From NCBI GenBank assembly GCA_028278065.1, contig JANQFA010000032.1, positions 1-48,852 on the forward strand: a stretch of DNA of 48,852 nucleotides. The letters are read 5' to 3'. The translations under genes and the position numbers were made by a program. The stretch is from Myxococcota bacterium (GTDB lineage Bacteria; Myxococcota_A; UBA9160; JAFDET01). A model generated the notes under the pieces. It saw only the letters and a program-made list of their open reading frames with translations, had not been told where the DNA came from and did no database searches. Shown one piece after another: positions 16,014-25,043 of the stretch (position 1 is the stretch's first letter; every line of letters starts with the position of its first letter).

Positions 16014-17267
16014 ATGACCGATTCCCAGCGCGAGTTCGACGTGGTGGTGTGGGGCGCGAGCGGCTTCACCGGCCGTCTGGTCGCCGAATACCTCCTGGAG
16101 CGCCACGGGGCCTCGGGAACCGTGCAATGGGCGCTCGGCGGCCGCAACCGCGAGAAGCTGGAGGCGATCCGCGCCGGGCTCGGCGCGGCGGCCGCGGATC
16201 TCCCGATCGTGCTGGGGGACGGCGACGACGAGGCATCGCTCGCATCTCTCGCGGAGCGCACCCGGGTGGTCTGCACGACCGTCGGGCCCTATGCGCTCTA
16301 CGGCTCCAAGCTGGTGGCGGCCTGCGTGGCGCACGGCACCGACTACTGCGACCTCACCGGCGAGGTGCACTGGATGCGCCGCATGATCGACACCCACCAG
16401 AAGGAGGCCGAGGCGACCGGCGCCCGCATCGTGCACACCTGCGGATTCGACAGCATCCCATCGGACCTGGGCGTCCACTTCGTGCAGTCGGAGATGCGAC
16501 GGCGCCACGGCGTGGCCTCCCCCTTCGTGAAGGCTCGGGCCACCGACTTCTCCGGCGGCTTCAGCGGGGGCACGATCGCGAGCATGCTGAACATGCTCGA
16601 GGAGTCCGGGCGCGATCCCGACGTGCGCAGGGTCATGGCGGACCCCTACGGCCTCAACCCGGAGGGGGACCGCAGCGGCCCGGACGAACGGGACCGGCTC
16701 GCGCCGGCCTGGGACGACGACTTCGCCGGGTGGACCGCGCCCTTCGTGATGGCGGGCATCAACACCCGGGTGGTGCGTCGCAGCCAGGCCCTCCTCGGCC
16801 ACCCGGCGGGTCGCGACTTCCGCTACGACGAGGCGATGCTCACCGGCCCGCCGCCCATGGGCTTCCTGACGGCGGCGGCGATCACCGCGGGGATGGCGGC
16901 CTTCGCGGGCGCCGGGAGCATCGCGCCCCTGCGCCGCGCCGCGGAGCGCTTCCTGCCCGACCCCGGCGAGGGACCGTCCCGGGAGCAGCGCGAGCGCGGC
17001 TACTGGGAGATGCGCTTCCACGCCGCGCACCCGGAGGATGGGGAGAAGGGCCTCTTCGCCCGCCTGCGCGGCGATCGCGATCCGGGCTACGGCTCCACCG
17101 CGAAGATGCTGGCCGAGGCCGCCCTGTGCCTGGCACAGGACGATCTCGAAGCCCGGGGCGGCTTCGAGACACCCGCTTCGTCGATGGGGGAGGCCCTGGC
17201 GACCCGGCTCATCGAACACGCGGGAGTGACGTTCTCCATCGACGACACCGCCGAACCCGTCGGTTAG
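16014..17267 (+). CDS. Saccharopine dehydrogenase-like / trans-acting enoyl reductase family
   Basis: 417 residues, start ATG after GGAGGA. The NAD(P)-binding motif is VWGASGFTG near 12-20, and GGRNREKL follows as in the saccharopine-dehydrogenase NADP-binding family. In mycobacteria members of this family act as trans-acting enoyl reductases on lipid intermediates; others are annotated only as saccharopine dehydrogenase-like. YCDLTGEVHWMRRMID near 110-125 and the CGFDSIPSDLG block near 143-153 are family landmarks. The protein has no lysine-pathway neighbours, so a role in lipid or isoprenoid double-bond reduction is more likely than lysine metabolism. Confidence 0.82.
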   Translation: MTDSQREFDVVVWGASGFTGRLVAEYLLERHGASGTVQWALGGRNREKLEAIRAGLGAAAADLPIVLGDGDDEASLASLAERTRVVCTTVGPYALYGSKLVAACVAHGTDYCDLTGEVHWMRRMIDTHQKEAEATGARIVHTCGFDSIPSDLGVHFVQSEMRRRHGVASPFVKARATDFSGGFSGGTIASMLNMLEESGRDPDVRRVMADPYGLNPEGDRSGPDERDRLAPAWDDDFAGWTAPFVMAGINTRVVRRSQALLGHPAGRDFRYDEAMLTGPPPMGFLTAAAITAGMAAFAGAGSIAPLRRAAERFLPDPGEGPSREQRERGYWEMRFHAAHPEDGEKGLFARLRGDRDPGYGSTAKMLAEAALCLAQDDLEARGGFETPASSMGEALATRLIEHAGVTFSIDDTAEPVG

Positions 17268-17298
17268 GCTCGCGCCGTCCCACCACCCCGGAGACCCC

Positions 17299-17976
17299 AT
17301 GCGATTGCTCTCCATCGCCGCCGTCCTGATCGCCGGGATCGCTTCGTCCGCCTCGGCCCAGATCGCCTCGCCGGGACTGGGGCTCGACCGCCCGGACCTG
17401 CTGGACCCCGGCTTCCAGGGGTCCGCCGAGGTGAAGGGACGCCAGGAGCTGGAGCCGCCTCCCTACGGCTCCGTCGGGTCGTCGGCCTACCTGCGTGGCG
17501 CACTCCTCAGCGGGGTCTGGAGCGCGTGCTACGCCGGCTGCCTCGGGCCCTCCCCCGTCGCGCTCTCGCAGACGCTGATGCCTCCGTTCCTGATCGCCGG
17601 TGTGGGGCGCAACTCGTCGACGGCAACGACCAGCTTCTTCTCCACCGTCTCGGCGCACATCTACGAGCCGGAATCGATCAAACGCAAGGGCAGCGCCGCC
17701 GCGTCGCGGATGAGCCTCAAGCAGAAGGCCTTCGTCGGCATGCAGCTGTACGTCGCATCGTTCACTTCCTTCGGTGGCTCGGGCTTCCTCTCGTCGATCG
17801 CGGGCATCGAGGAGTGCAAGGCGCAGGGCGAGCTGCGCGAGGAGACCGCCAAGGAGAGCGCCCGCTTCAAGCTGAGCTGCAAGAAGGACAGCCTGCCCGA
17901 TCCCCTCTCCGCCTTCCTCGAGGACATGGGTCTGAAGAACATCCACAAGTGGAGTCTCCGAGCGGAGAATCCCTGA
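17299..17976 (+). CDS. Exported protein of unknown function
   Basis: 225 residues with a clear signal peptide (about 1-20, cleavage after SASA) and a GGAGA ribosome-binding site. The mature part has a Pro/Gly-rich start, then a weakly hydrophobic stretch (ALLSGVWSACYAGCLGPSP, about 69-87) with two close Cys, and a Lys/Glu-rich C-terminal third. No domain is recognised. It sits between a saccharopine-dehydrogenase-like gene (31 bases upstream) and an LLM-type gene (7 bases downstream), so it is probably cotranscribed with them. It is likely periplasmic or outer-membrane associated. Confidence 0.75.
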   Translation: MRLLSIAAVLIAGIASSASAQIASPGLGLDRPDLLDPGFQGSAEVKGRQELEPPPYGSVGSSAYLRGALLSGVWSACYAGCLGPSPVALSQTLMPPFLIAGVGRNSSTATTSFFSTVSAHIYEPESIKRKGSAAASRMSLKQKAFVGMQLYVASFTSFGGSGFLSSIAGIEECKAQGELREETAKESARFKLSCKKDSLPDPLSAFLEDMGLKNIHKWSLRAENP

Positions 17977-17983
17977 GGCCCCG

Positions 17984-18964
17984 GTGTTCACCATGCGCTT
18001 CGACATGCGGGCCATGGACGGACCCGCCAGCGCCCGGGGGCTCTACGAGGCGGCACTGGAGATGGCCGCCTGGGGCGAGCCCCGGGGCTGCCTGGCGGTG
18101 CAGGTCTCCGAGCACCACGCGTCGCCGGACGGCTACCTGTCGGCGCCGCTGGTGCTGGCCTCGGCCATGGCGGCGCGGACCACGACCCTGCCCATCCAGG
18201 TGGCCGCGCTGCTGGTTCCCCTGCACGACCCGATCGAGCTGGCCGAGCAGATGGCGGTGCTCGACCTGGTCTCGGGCGGCCGGGTCTCGTACGTGTGCGC
18301 CATCGGCTACCGCGCCGAGGAGTACGCGATGTTCGGGCGGGAGATGAAGGGACGCGGCCGGCGCCTGGAGGCGTGTCTCCAGGCGATGCGGCGGGCGTGG
18401 ACGGGCGAGCCGTTCGACTTCGAGGGACGTCCGGTGCGGGTGACGCCGACTCCGGTCACACCCGGAGGACCGATGCTCCTGCTGGGCGGCGGGAGCCCGG
18501 CCGCCGTGCGGCGCGCGGCGCGCCTCGGGATGGGCATGATCACCCAGGGCGGGGATCCGGGTCTCGAGGCGCTCTACCGGGCCGAGTGCGAGAAGGCGGG
18601 CACGACCCCGGGGCTCTTCGTACACCCCGTAGGCGACAGCCCCACCTCGTGCTTCGTGGCGGACGATCCCGACCGCGCCTGGGCGGAGATCGGACCCTAT
18701 CTCCTGCACGACGCGCGCATGTACGCGGCGTGGTTCGGCGAGGATCACTCGTCGGTGACGCGATCGCGGGCGGAGGACGTCGCGTCCCTCCGCGCCGAGC
18801 AGGGCAACTACCGCATCTTCACACCGGAGGAGGCGGTGGAGTGGATCCGCGCTCGCGGCGTCCTGCTGACCCAGCCGCTCTCGGGCGGAATCCCGCCCGA
18901 GAAGGCCTGGCCGTGTCTCGAGCTCCTGGCCGACCGGGTCCTCCCGGCTCTGGCCGGCGACTGA
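17984..18964 (+). CDS. LLM-class flavin-dependent oxidoreductase
   Basis: 326 residues. The luciferase-like fold is visible through VQVSEHH near 37-43, the GGRVSYVCAIGYR block near 93-105, and PMLLLGGGSPAAVRRA. The flavin could be F420 or FMN. GTG at 17984 has GAGG five bases upstream and is preferred; an ATG at 17993 is possible. It differs clearly in sequence from the LLM proteins at 2382 and 34486, with a C-terminus that includes PLSGGIPPEKAW. The gene closes a run of four co-directional genes starting with the BVMO at 13938. Substrate unknown. Confidence 0.85.
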   Translation: MFTMRFDMRAMDGPASARGLYEAALEMAAWGEPRGCLAVQVSEHHASPDGYLSAPLVLASAMAARTTTLPIQVAALLVPLHDPIELAEQMAVLDLVSGGRVSYVCAIGYRAEEYAMFGREMKGRGRRLEACLQAMRRAWTGEPFDFEGRPVRVTPTPVTPGGPMLLLGGGSPAAVRRAARLGMGMITQGGDPGLEALYRAECEKAGTTPGLFVHPVGDSPTSCFVADDPDRAWAEIGPYLLHDARMYAAWFGEDHSSVTRSRAEDVASLRAEQGNYRIFTPEEAVEWIRARGVLLTQPLSGGIPPEKAWPCLELLADRVLPALAGD

Positions 18965-18978
18965 CCTCGCCCTCCAAC

Positions 18979-19027
18979 CTTCTGGAATAGAAGGGCTTTC
19001 GTCGAGAGACGAGACAAGCCTCCAGAA
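18979..19027. promoter_or_regulatory. Inverted repeats upstream of the TetR-efflux operon
   Basis: The 138-base gap before the TetR gene holds CTTCT-GGAAT-AGAAG (18979-18993) and, 28 bases later, TCCAGAA at 19021-19027, which is the inverse of TTCTGGA at 18980-18986. The region is locally AT-richer than its surroundings. It is a plausible operator for the TetR protein encoded at 19103. The first hairpin could alternatively belong to the 3' end of the upstream LLM gene. Confidence 0.35.
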
Positions 19028-19102
19028 TTTTCTACTGTCGAGTCAGTCGAAAGCCGATAGCGGCTCAGTACCGGCGCGGCTCGCCGGTCGCCCGAGGACA
19101 GC

Positions 19103-19750
19103 ATGTCTCCCCCGAGCAGTGGAACCCAGAGCAAGGCAGAGCGCACCCGCGCGGCCATCCTGGCCCAGGCCCAGCGTCTGTTCGCCGAGCGCGGGTTCAC
19201 CGACACCCGCCTCCAGGACGTGGCCGACGCAGTGGGCCTCAAGCGTCCCGCCCTCTTCTACCACTTCAAGGACAAGCAGGCGCTCTACGACGCGGTGGTG
19301 GAGGACCTCTTCGGCGAGCTGCAGGAGCAGACCGAGGAGATCCTGACGGGCACAGGGCCGATCGCGGAGCGGATGGAGCGCTCGATCGCCGCGTGGGTCG
19401 ACGGTGTAGCAGCCCGACCCGCCATCGCCCGACTCATCCTGCGCAGCGCCGCCGACGCGCGCCCGCACGCCTCGTCGGATCTTCCCAGGGGCAACAGGAT
19501 GCTCGAGCTCGGGCGCGCGCTCCTCGCGGAGGGACGGCGCACCGGGGAGCTGAAGCCCATCCACGACGACTTCTTCCACGTCTGGGCGTCGATCGTCGGA
19601 AGCACCGTCTTCTTCGTCTCCGCCCTTCCCACCCTCATGCCCGACGAGCCCTTCGACCCGCTGGACCCGATCCAGATCGAGGGCCACAAGCAGGACGTGC
19701 TGCGCAATGCGCGCATGCTGCTGGGCATCCGCTCGGAGAACCCGTCGTGA
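19103..19750 (+). CDS. TetR-family regulator of an RND efflux operon
   Basis: 215 residues, ATG after GAGGA. The helix-turn-helix lies at about 11-58 (KAERTRAAILAQAQRLFAER, LQDVADAVGLKRPALFYHF). The rest is the ligand-binding domain. Its stop overlaps the GTG start of the membrane-fusion protein by four bases, so regulator, adaptor and pump form one operon. Repression of the efflux pump until a lipophilic ligand binds is the expected role. Inverted repeats upstream are candidate operators. Confidence 0.9.
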   Translation: MSPPSSGTQSKAERTRAAILAQAQRLFAERGFTDTRLQDVADAVGLKRPALFYHFKDKQALYDAVVEDLFGELQEQTEEILTGTGPIAERMERSIAAWVDGVAARPAIARLILRSAADARPHASSDLPRGNRMLELGRALLAEGRRTGELKPIHDDFFHVWASIVGSTVFFVSALPTLMPDEPFDPLDPIQIEGHKQDVLRNARMLLGIRSENPS

Positions 19751-20964
19751 AGGCCCATCGCAAGGTCCTCGTCCCCATCGCGATCCTCGCAGTCTCCGTC
19801 GCCGCCACGGCGGTCATGGTGCTCTCCCGCCCGCCGGCCGAGTCCACGCGACCGCCCGCCGTCGTGCCGCTGGTGGAGGTGCTGCACGTGGAGCCGCAGA
19901 CCGTCTCGCTGCGCGTCGAGGCCCAGGGAAGCGTCGAGCCGCGCACCGAGAGCGAGCTGGTGGCGGAGGTGGCGGGTCGCATCGTCGCGGTGTCGGCGCA
20001 GCTGGCGGAGGGAGGCTCGTTCGACGAGGGAGACGTGCTCATCGAGGTGGATCCCCGCGACTACCAGGTCGCACTGGAGGGCGCACGCGCCGCGCTGGCA
20101 CGCGCCCGCAGCAGCCTCACCCACGCCACCGCCACCGCGAATCGCCAGCGCTCGATGCACGAGAAGGGGATCGCCAGCCAGGCCCGACTGGACGAGGCGG
20201 TTCATGCCGAGGCCAACGCCCAGGCGACCGTACGCGAGGCCAAGGTGGCGGTGACCCGCGCCGAGCTGGACCTGGACCGCACCCGGATCCGCGCCCCCTT
20301 CGCGGGGCGGGTGCGCGAGAAGCACGTGGACGTGGGTCGGTTCGTGAACCGCGGGGTTCCGCTGGCGCGCGTGTACTCGGTGGACTTCGCCGAGGTGCGG
20401 CTGCCGGTGCGCGAGGCCGATCTCGCCCACCTGGACCTCCCGGCGGGCTTCCGCCCCGACGGCGAGCCCGACAGCGGCGGGCCGGCCGTCGAGCTCTCCG
20501 CACGCGTGGCCGGACGCGTCTTCACCTGGAGTGGCCGGGTGGTGCGCGCCGAGGCGGCGCGCGATCCGCGCACCCGCATGCTGAACGTGGTGGCCCGGGT
20601 CGACCACCCCTTCACACCGAGCAGCGAGCGGCCCGCCCTCCCGATCGGGATCTTCGTAGACGCCCTGATCGAAGGTCGCCGCGTCGAAGGCGTCTTCGAG
20701 CTGCCGCGAACGGCCCTGCGCCGGGGTGACGAGGTTCTCCTGGTCGACGAGAACGACCAGCTCCGCATCCGGCGCGTGGGGGTGCTGCGCTCCGACCGCG
20801 ACCTCGCCTGGATCGAGAGTGGCCTCGAGAGCGGCGACCGGGTGGTGGTCTCGACCCTGGGCGTCGCTTCCGAGGGCATGCCGGTGCGTGCGCTCGACGC
20901 GGGGAGCGGCCGCCCCCGCAGCACCGCGGGTCCGGACGCAGTCGGGGAGGCACCCCGGTCGTGA
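19747..20964 (+). CDS. RND efflux membrane-fusion (periplasmic adaptor) protein
   Basis: 405 residues. An N-terminal membrane anchor (about 7-26) is followed by the HlyD-type layout: first lipoyl half ELVAEVAGRIVAV (about 71-83), a coiled-coil hairpin of Ala/Arg-rich helices (about 100-175), and the second lipoyl half RIRAPFAGRV (about 180-189). A beta-barrel and a C-terminal membrane-proximal domain follow. The adaptor links an inner-membrane RND pump to an outer-membrane channel. GTGA overlaps join it to TetR upstream and to the pump downstream. No TolC-type channel gene lies nearby, so the channel must be encoded elsewhere. Confidence 0.92.
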   Translation: MKAHRKVLVPIAILAVSVAATAVMVLSRPPAESTRPPAVVPLVEVLHVEPQTVSLRVEAQGSVEPRTESELVAEVAGRIVAVSAQLAEGGSFDEGDVLIEVDPRDYQVALEGARAALARARSSLTHATATANRQRSMHEKGIASQARLDEAVHAEANAQATVREAKVAVTRAELDLDRTRIRAPFAGRVREKHVDVGRFVNRGVPLARVYSVDFAEVRLPVREADLAHLDLPAGFRPDGEPDSGGPAVELSARVAGRVFTWSGRVVRAEAARDPRTRMLNVVARVDHPFTPSSERPALPIGIFVDALIEGRRVEGVFELPRTALRRGDEVLLVDENDQLRIRRVGVLRSDRDLAWIESGLESGDRVVVSTLGVASEGMPVRALDAGSGRPRSTAGPDAVGEAPRS

Positions 20965-23900
20965 AGCGCGCGATCGCCTGGTGCGCCGAGAACCACGTCG
21001 CCGCGAACCTGGTGATGGTGATCATCGTGGTGGCGGGCCTCGGCACCCTGCCCCGACTCACCCAGGAGATGATCCCCTCCATCGACATGGAGATGATCTC
21101 GGTGAGCGTCACCTATCCGGGTGCCTCGCCCGAAGAGGTGGAGTCGTCGATCACCAACAGGATCGAGGAGGAGCTCGAAGGCATCCAGGGCGTGAAGCGC
21201 ATGCGCTCCACGTCGTCCGAAGGCGCCGCCAGCGTGACGGTGGAGCTGGTCGCGGGCGAGGACGTGCGCCGCCGCCTCGACGACATCCGCGCCGCCGTGG
21301 ACCGGATCGACACCTTCCCGGACGACGCCGAGGACCCGATGGTCCAGCAGGCCGAGATCCCGCACCTCGTCCTCAACCTGGCGGTGTCCGGCGACGTGGA
21401 CGAGTGGACCCTGAAGCGCCTGGCCCAGCAGGTGCGCGACGAGGTGGTCGCCCTCCCGGGCATCAGCGACGTCCAGCTGAAGCTCGCCCGCGACTACGAG
21501 ATCTCCATCGAGGTCTCCGAGGCGGCCCTCCAGCGCTTCGATCTGACCTTCGACGATGTCGTGCGGGCGGTGCAGCGCTCCTCGCTCGACCTGCCCGGCG
21601 GCAGCGTCAAGACGGACACCGGCGAGATCCTGCTGCGCGCCAAGGGACAGGCGTACGAGGGGCACGACTTCGAGCGGATCGCCCTCGTCTCGCGCCGGGA
21701 CGGCACCCGACTGCGCCTGGGCGACGTGGCGACGGTGATCGACGGTTTCGAGGAGAGCGACCAGTCCGCCCAGTTCGACGGCTCACCCGCCCTGCTGATC
21801 CAGGTCTACCGGCTGGGATCCCAGAAGTCGCTCGAGATCGCGGAGACGGTGCGCGCCTACGTCGAGGAGGCGAGGGCTCGCCTCCCCGCCGGCGTGGAGC
21901 TGACCCTGTGGCAGGACGATTCGCGCATCCTGGCGAGCCGCCTCGACACGATGGTCCGCAACGCGCGCGGCGGCTTCATCCTGGTGGTGGCGATCCTCGC
22001 CCTCTTCCTGCGCCTGCGGCTCGCCCTCTGGGTGAGCCTCGGGATCCCGATCTGCTTCCTGGGCGCCGTCGCGACGATGCCGGCGCTCGACCTCTCGATC
22101 AACTTCGTGTCCCTGGTGGCGTTCATCATCGTGCTCGGCATCGTGGTCGACGACGCCATCGTGGTCGGAGAGAACACCCACGTCCATCAGGAGCGGACCG
22201 GCCAGAAGCTCAAGGGCGCCATCCTCGGGGCGCAGACCATCGTCGTGCCCGTGACCTTCGGCGTGCTCACCACCATCGCCGCCTTCATGCCGCTGGCCTT
22301 CCTCCCCGGCCCCATGGGCCGCATGAGCCGCGTGCTCCCGCTGATCGTGATCGCCTGCCTGATCTTCTCGGTCATCGAGGCGATGTTCATCCTTCCTGCC
22401 CACCTCGGACACGGGCGCAAGCCCCTGGACGCCCCCAGCAGCAACGCCATCTCCGCGGGCTGGCGGCGCTTCCAGGGCCGCATCGCGGCGGGCCTGCAGA
22501 ACCTGATCGAGACGCGCTACCGCCCCGCCCTGCGCCGCGTCCTCGAGTGGCGCTATACGACCGTGACGGCCGCGGTCTCGCTTCTGATCTTCACGAGCGG
22601 GCTCCTCATCGGGGGCTGGCTCAAGTTCGTGTTCATCCAGCCGGTCGAGGCGGACATGATCCGGGCGAGCCTCACCCTCACCCAGGGCACGCCGGCGGCG
22701 GTGACGGCCAGGGCCATCGAGAGGCTGGAGCGAGCCGCCTTCGCGGTGCGCGATGAGATCGCCGCGGAGTACCCGGAGCACCCGCCCGTCTTCTCCCACC
22801 TGCTGGCGTCGGTCGGACAGCAGCCCGGCCTGGATCGGCAGATGCAGATGAGCTTCGTCGGGAGCGCCGACGGCGCCAGCCACGTGGGCGAGGTCCAGGT
22901 GGAGGTCGTGGACTTCCGTCAGCGCGAGGTCGGCGTGACCGAGCTGGCCCGGCGCTGGCGCGAGGCGGTGGGCCCGATCGCCGGGGTCGAGGAGCTCTCC
23001 TTCGTGTCTTCGATGGTCGCGGTCGGCTCCCCCATCGAGATCGAGATCTCGGGGACCGATCTCGAGAAGCTGCAGCGCGCGGCCGCCGACGTGAAGCGGC
23101 GTCTCGCCACCTACCCGGGCGTCTTCGACATCGCCGACACCTTCCGCGGCGGAACCCAGGAGCTCGAGTACCACATCCTCCCCTCGGCCGAAGCCCTCGG
23201 ACTGACCCTCGAAGACGTGGCGCGCCAGCTCCGCCAGGGCTTCTACGGCGCCGAGGCCCAGAGCATCCAGCGCGGTCGCGACGAGGTGAAGGTGATGGTG
23301 CGCTATCCCGCGTCGGAGCGGCGCTCGCTCGGAGACGTGGAGCAGATGCGCGTGCGCGCCGACGACGGAACCGAGGTGCCCTTCTCGGCGGTGGCGCGGG
23401 CCAGCCTGTCCACCGGGTTCTCGACGATCCGCCACGTGGACCGCCGCCGCGTGGTCACGGTCACCGCCGACGTGGACCAGGCCGTCGCCAACGCCAACGA
23501 GATCGTCGCCGACCTGCGCAGGGGGCCGCTCGACGAGATCTTCGCCGCCTACCACGGCGTCCAGTGGTCCTTCGAGGGCGAGCAGGCCGAGCAGCGCGAG
23601 TTCCTGGCCGCGATGGGACTCGGCTTCGTCGTGGTGATGGTGGTGATCTACGCCCTGCTCGCGATCCCGCTGGGATCGTACCTGCAGCCCTTCATCATCA
23701 TGAGCGCCATTCCCTTCGGGCTGGTGGGCGCCGCCTGGGGCCACGTGCTCCTGCAGTACGACTTCACCATGTACTCGGTGCTGGGCCTGGTGGCCCTCTC
23801 GGGCGTGGTGGTGAACGCCAGCCTGGTCCTGGTCGACGCGGTGAACAAGCGTGTCGCAGATGGGGCCGAGATCGAGGACGCCGTCCAGGAGGCGGCCCGG

Positions 23901-24188
23901 TCCCGCTTCCGTCCCATCCTGCTCACCTCGATGACCACCTTCGCCGGTCTCACCCCGCTCATGCTGGAGACCAGCATGCAGGCCGAGTTCCTGATCCCGA
24001 TGGCCATCTCCATCGCGTTCGGGGTGGTCTTCGCCAGCTGCATCACGCTCTTCCTGGTGCCGTCCTCGTATCTCGTGCTCCAGGACGTGGCGCGGCTCTT
24101 CCAGGATCGGCCCGCGGGCCCGCGCCCGCGACCGCGCCCGGCCGCGGAGCCCGACGCCAAGTCCGGAACCCGGGCGGACGCCGCGTAG
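20961..24188 (+). CDS. RND-family efflux permease (AcrB/HAE1 type)
   Basis: 1075 residues, of the length and duplicated layout of hydrophobe/amphiphile RND pumps. TM1 is at about 12-28. The long periplasmic loop starts with YPGASPEEVE. TM4 carries the proton-relay acidic pair in GIVVDDAIVVGEN (about 392-404). A second half has another periplasmic loop, TM10 with LSGVVVNASLVLVDAVNK (about 951-968), and a final TM set before a Pro/Arg-rich cytosolic tail. It exports amphiphilic compounds by proton antiport. It is coupled to the adaptor by a GTGA overlap. Substrate unknown; the surrounding catabolic genes suggest lipophilic or aromatic molecules. Confidence 0.93.
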   Translation: MKRAIAWCAENHVAANLVMVIIVVAGLGTLPRLTQEMIPSIDMEMISVSVTYPGASPEEVESSITNRIEEELEGIQGVKRMRSTSSEGAASVTVELVAGEDVRRRLDDIRAAVDRIDTFPDDAEDPMVQQAEIPHLVLNLAVSGDVDEWTLKRLAQQVRDEVVALPGISDVQLKLARDYEISIEVSEAALQRFDLTFDDVVRAVQRSSLDLPGGSVKTDTGEILLRAKGQAYEGHDFERIALVSRRDGTRLRLGDVATVIDGFEESDQSAQFDGSPALLIQVYRLGSQKSLEIAETVRAYVEEARARLPAGVELTLWQDDSRILASRLDTMVRNARGGFILVVAILALFLRLRLALWVSLGIPICFLGAVATMPALDLSINFVSLVAFIIVLGIVVDDAIVVGENTHVHQERTGQKLKGAILGAQTIVVPVTFGVLTTIAAFMPLAFLPGPMGRMSRVLPLIVIACLIFSVIEAMFILPAHLGHGRKPLDAPSSNAISAGWRRFQGRIAAGLQNLIETRYRPALRRVLEWRYTTVTAAVSLLIFTSGLLIGGWLKFVFIQPVEADMIRASLTLTQGTPAAVTARAIERLERAAFAVRDEIAAEYPEHPPVFSHLLASVGQQPGLDRQMQMSFVGSADGASHVGEVQVEVVDFRQREVGVTELARRWREAVGPIAGVEELSFVSSMVAVGSPIEIEISGTDLEKLQRAAADVKRRLATYPGVFDIADTFRGGTQELEYHILPSAEALGLTLEDVARQLRQGFYGAEAQSIQRGRDEVKVMVRYPASERRSLGDVEQMRVRADDGTEVPFSAVARASLSTGFSTIRHVDRRRVVTVTADVDQAVANANEIVADLRRGPLDEIFAAYHGVQWSFEGEQAEQREFLAAMGLGFVVVMVVIYALLAIPLGSYLQPFIIMSAIPFGLVGAAWGHVLLQYDFTMYSVLGLVALSGVVVNASLVLVDAVNKRVADGAEIEDAVQEAARSRFRPILLTSMTTFAGLTPLMLETSMQAEFLIPMAISIAFGVVFASCITLFLVPSSYLVLQDVARLFQDRPAGPRPRPRPAAEPDAKSGTRADAA

Positions 24189-24217
24189 CGCCGGCCACAC
24201 TCGGGTAGAATCCCCGA

Positions 24218-25021
24218 ATGGCCTACGTCCGCATCGAGAAGCCCCGGCCCCACACCAGCGTGATCGTCATGGATCGCCCCGAGCGGATGAACTCCATGGC
24301 CTTCGAGCTCGTCGGTCCGCTCCACGACGCCATCGAGGAGGTCGCGGCCGACAACGACACCTGGTGCGCCGTCCTCACCGGCCGAGGCCGCGGCTTCTGC
24401 TCCGGTGCGGACACCCAGGAGACCGAGCCACCGCCCAACATCGAGGGAATGACCCTCACCCGGATCGCGACGCGCTCGATGACGATCCTCGCCGACCTGG
24501 TCCCGGCCCTGCGGCGCATGCCCCAGCCGGTGATCGGCGCGATCAACGGCGCCGCGATCGGAGGCGGAATGTGCCTCTCGCTCGGAACCGACATCCGCAT
24601 CGCCGCCGAGTCGGCCTGCTTCCGCGCGGCCGGGATCAACAACGGCCTCACGGCGACGGAGCTGGGGCTCTCCTTCCTCCTGCCGCGCGCCATCGGCTCG
24701 TCGCGCGCCTTCGAGATCATGCTGTCCGGCCGCGACGTCGACGCCCGGGAGGCCGCGGAGATCGGCCTGGTCTCGCGAGCCGTCCCCGACGCCGAGCTGA
24801 TGGACACGGCGCTCGACCTCGCGGACCGGATCAATGGCTGGAGCACCCAGGGCGTGCAGCTCACCAAGCGCATGATCTGGGCCGGCCTGGAGACCGGGAG
24901 CCTGGCAGCGGCGATCGAGCTGGAGAGCCATACCCAGCTCTTCGTGCGGCTCACCACCCAGAACTTCGAAGAGGCGACCCGCGCCCGCAGAGAGAACCGC
25001 AAGCCCGACTTCAAGGACTGA
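24218..25021 (+). CDS. Crotonase (enoyl-CoA hydratase/isomerase) family, atypical active site
   Basis: 267 residues with the crotonase fold: the oxyanion-hole strands GRGFCSGADT (about 57-66) and INGAAIGGGMCLSLGTDIRIA (two pieces around 109-129). At the place of the first catalytic Glu of rat hydratase (Glu144) the sequence reads FRAAGI, so Gly replaces Glu. The second (Glu164) is kept in AFEIMLSG. Substitutions of this sort are known in crotonase relatives that are isomerases, hydrolases or carbon-carbon lyases, so plain enoyl-CoA hydration is not assured. It lies 29 bases after the RND gene and 22 bases before a second crotonase. Confidence 0.88.
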   Translation: MAYVRIEKPRPHTSVIVMDRPERMNSMAFELVGPLHDAIEEVAADNDTWCAVLTGRGRGFCSGADTQETEPPPNIEGMTLTRIATRSMTILADLVPALRRMPQPVIGAINGAAIGGGMCLSLGTDIRIAAESACFRAAGINNGLTATELGLSFLLPRAIGSSRAFEIMLSGRDVDAREAAEIGLVSRAVPDAELMDTALDLADRINGWSTQGVQLTKRMIWAGLETGSLAAAIELESHTQLFVRLTTQNFEEATRARRENRKPDFKD

Positions 25022-25043
25022 CGGATCCGCCGAGGGGTGTACG

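Noticed and set aside
14970-17315. Long antisense frame opposite the BVMO and saccharopine dehydrogenase-like gene
   Set aside because: No recognisable motif, no ribosome-binding site, and it covers two well-supported genes on the other strand.
21783-24200. Long antisense frame opposite the RND permease
   Set aside because: Composition is His/Arg/Glu/Gly-rich without hydrophobic periodicity, as expected for the complement of a GC-rich membrane protein gene.
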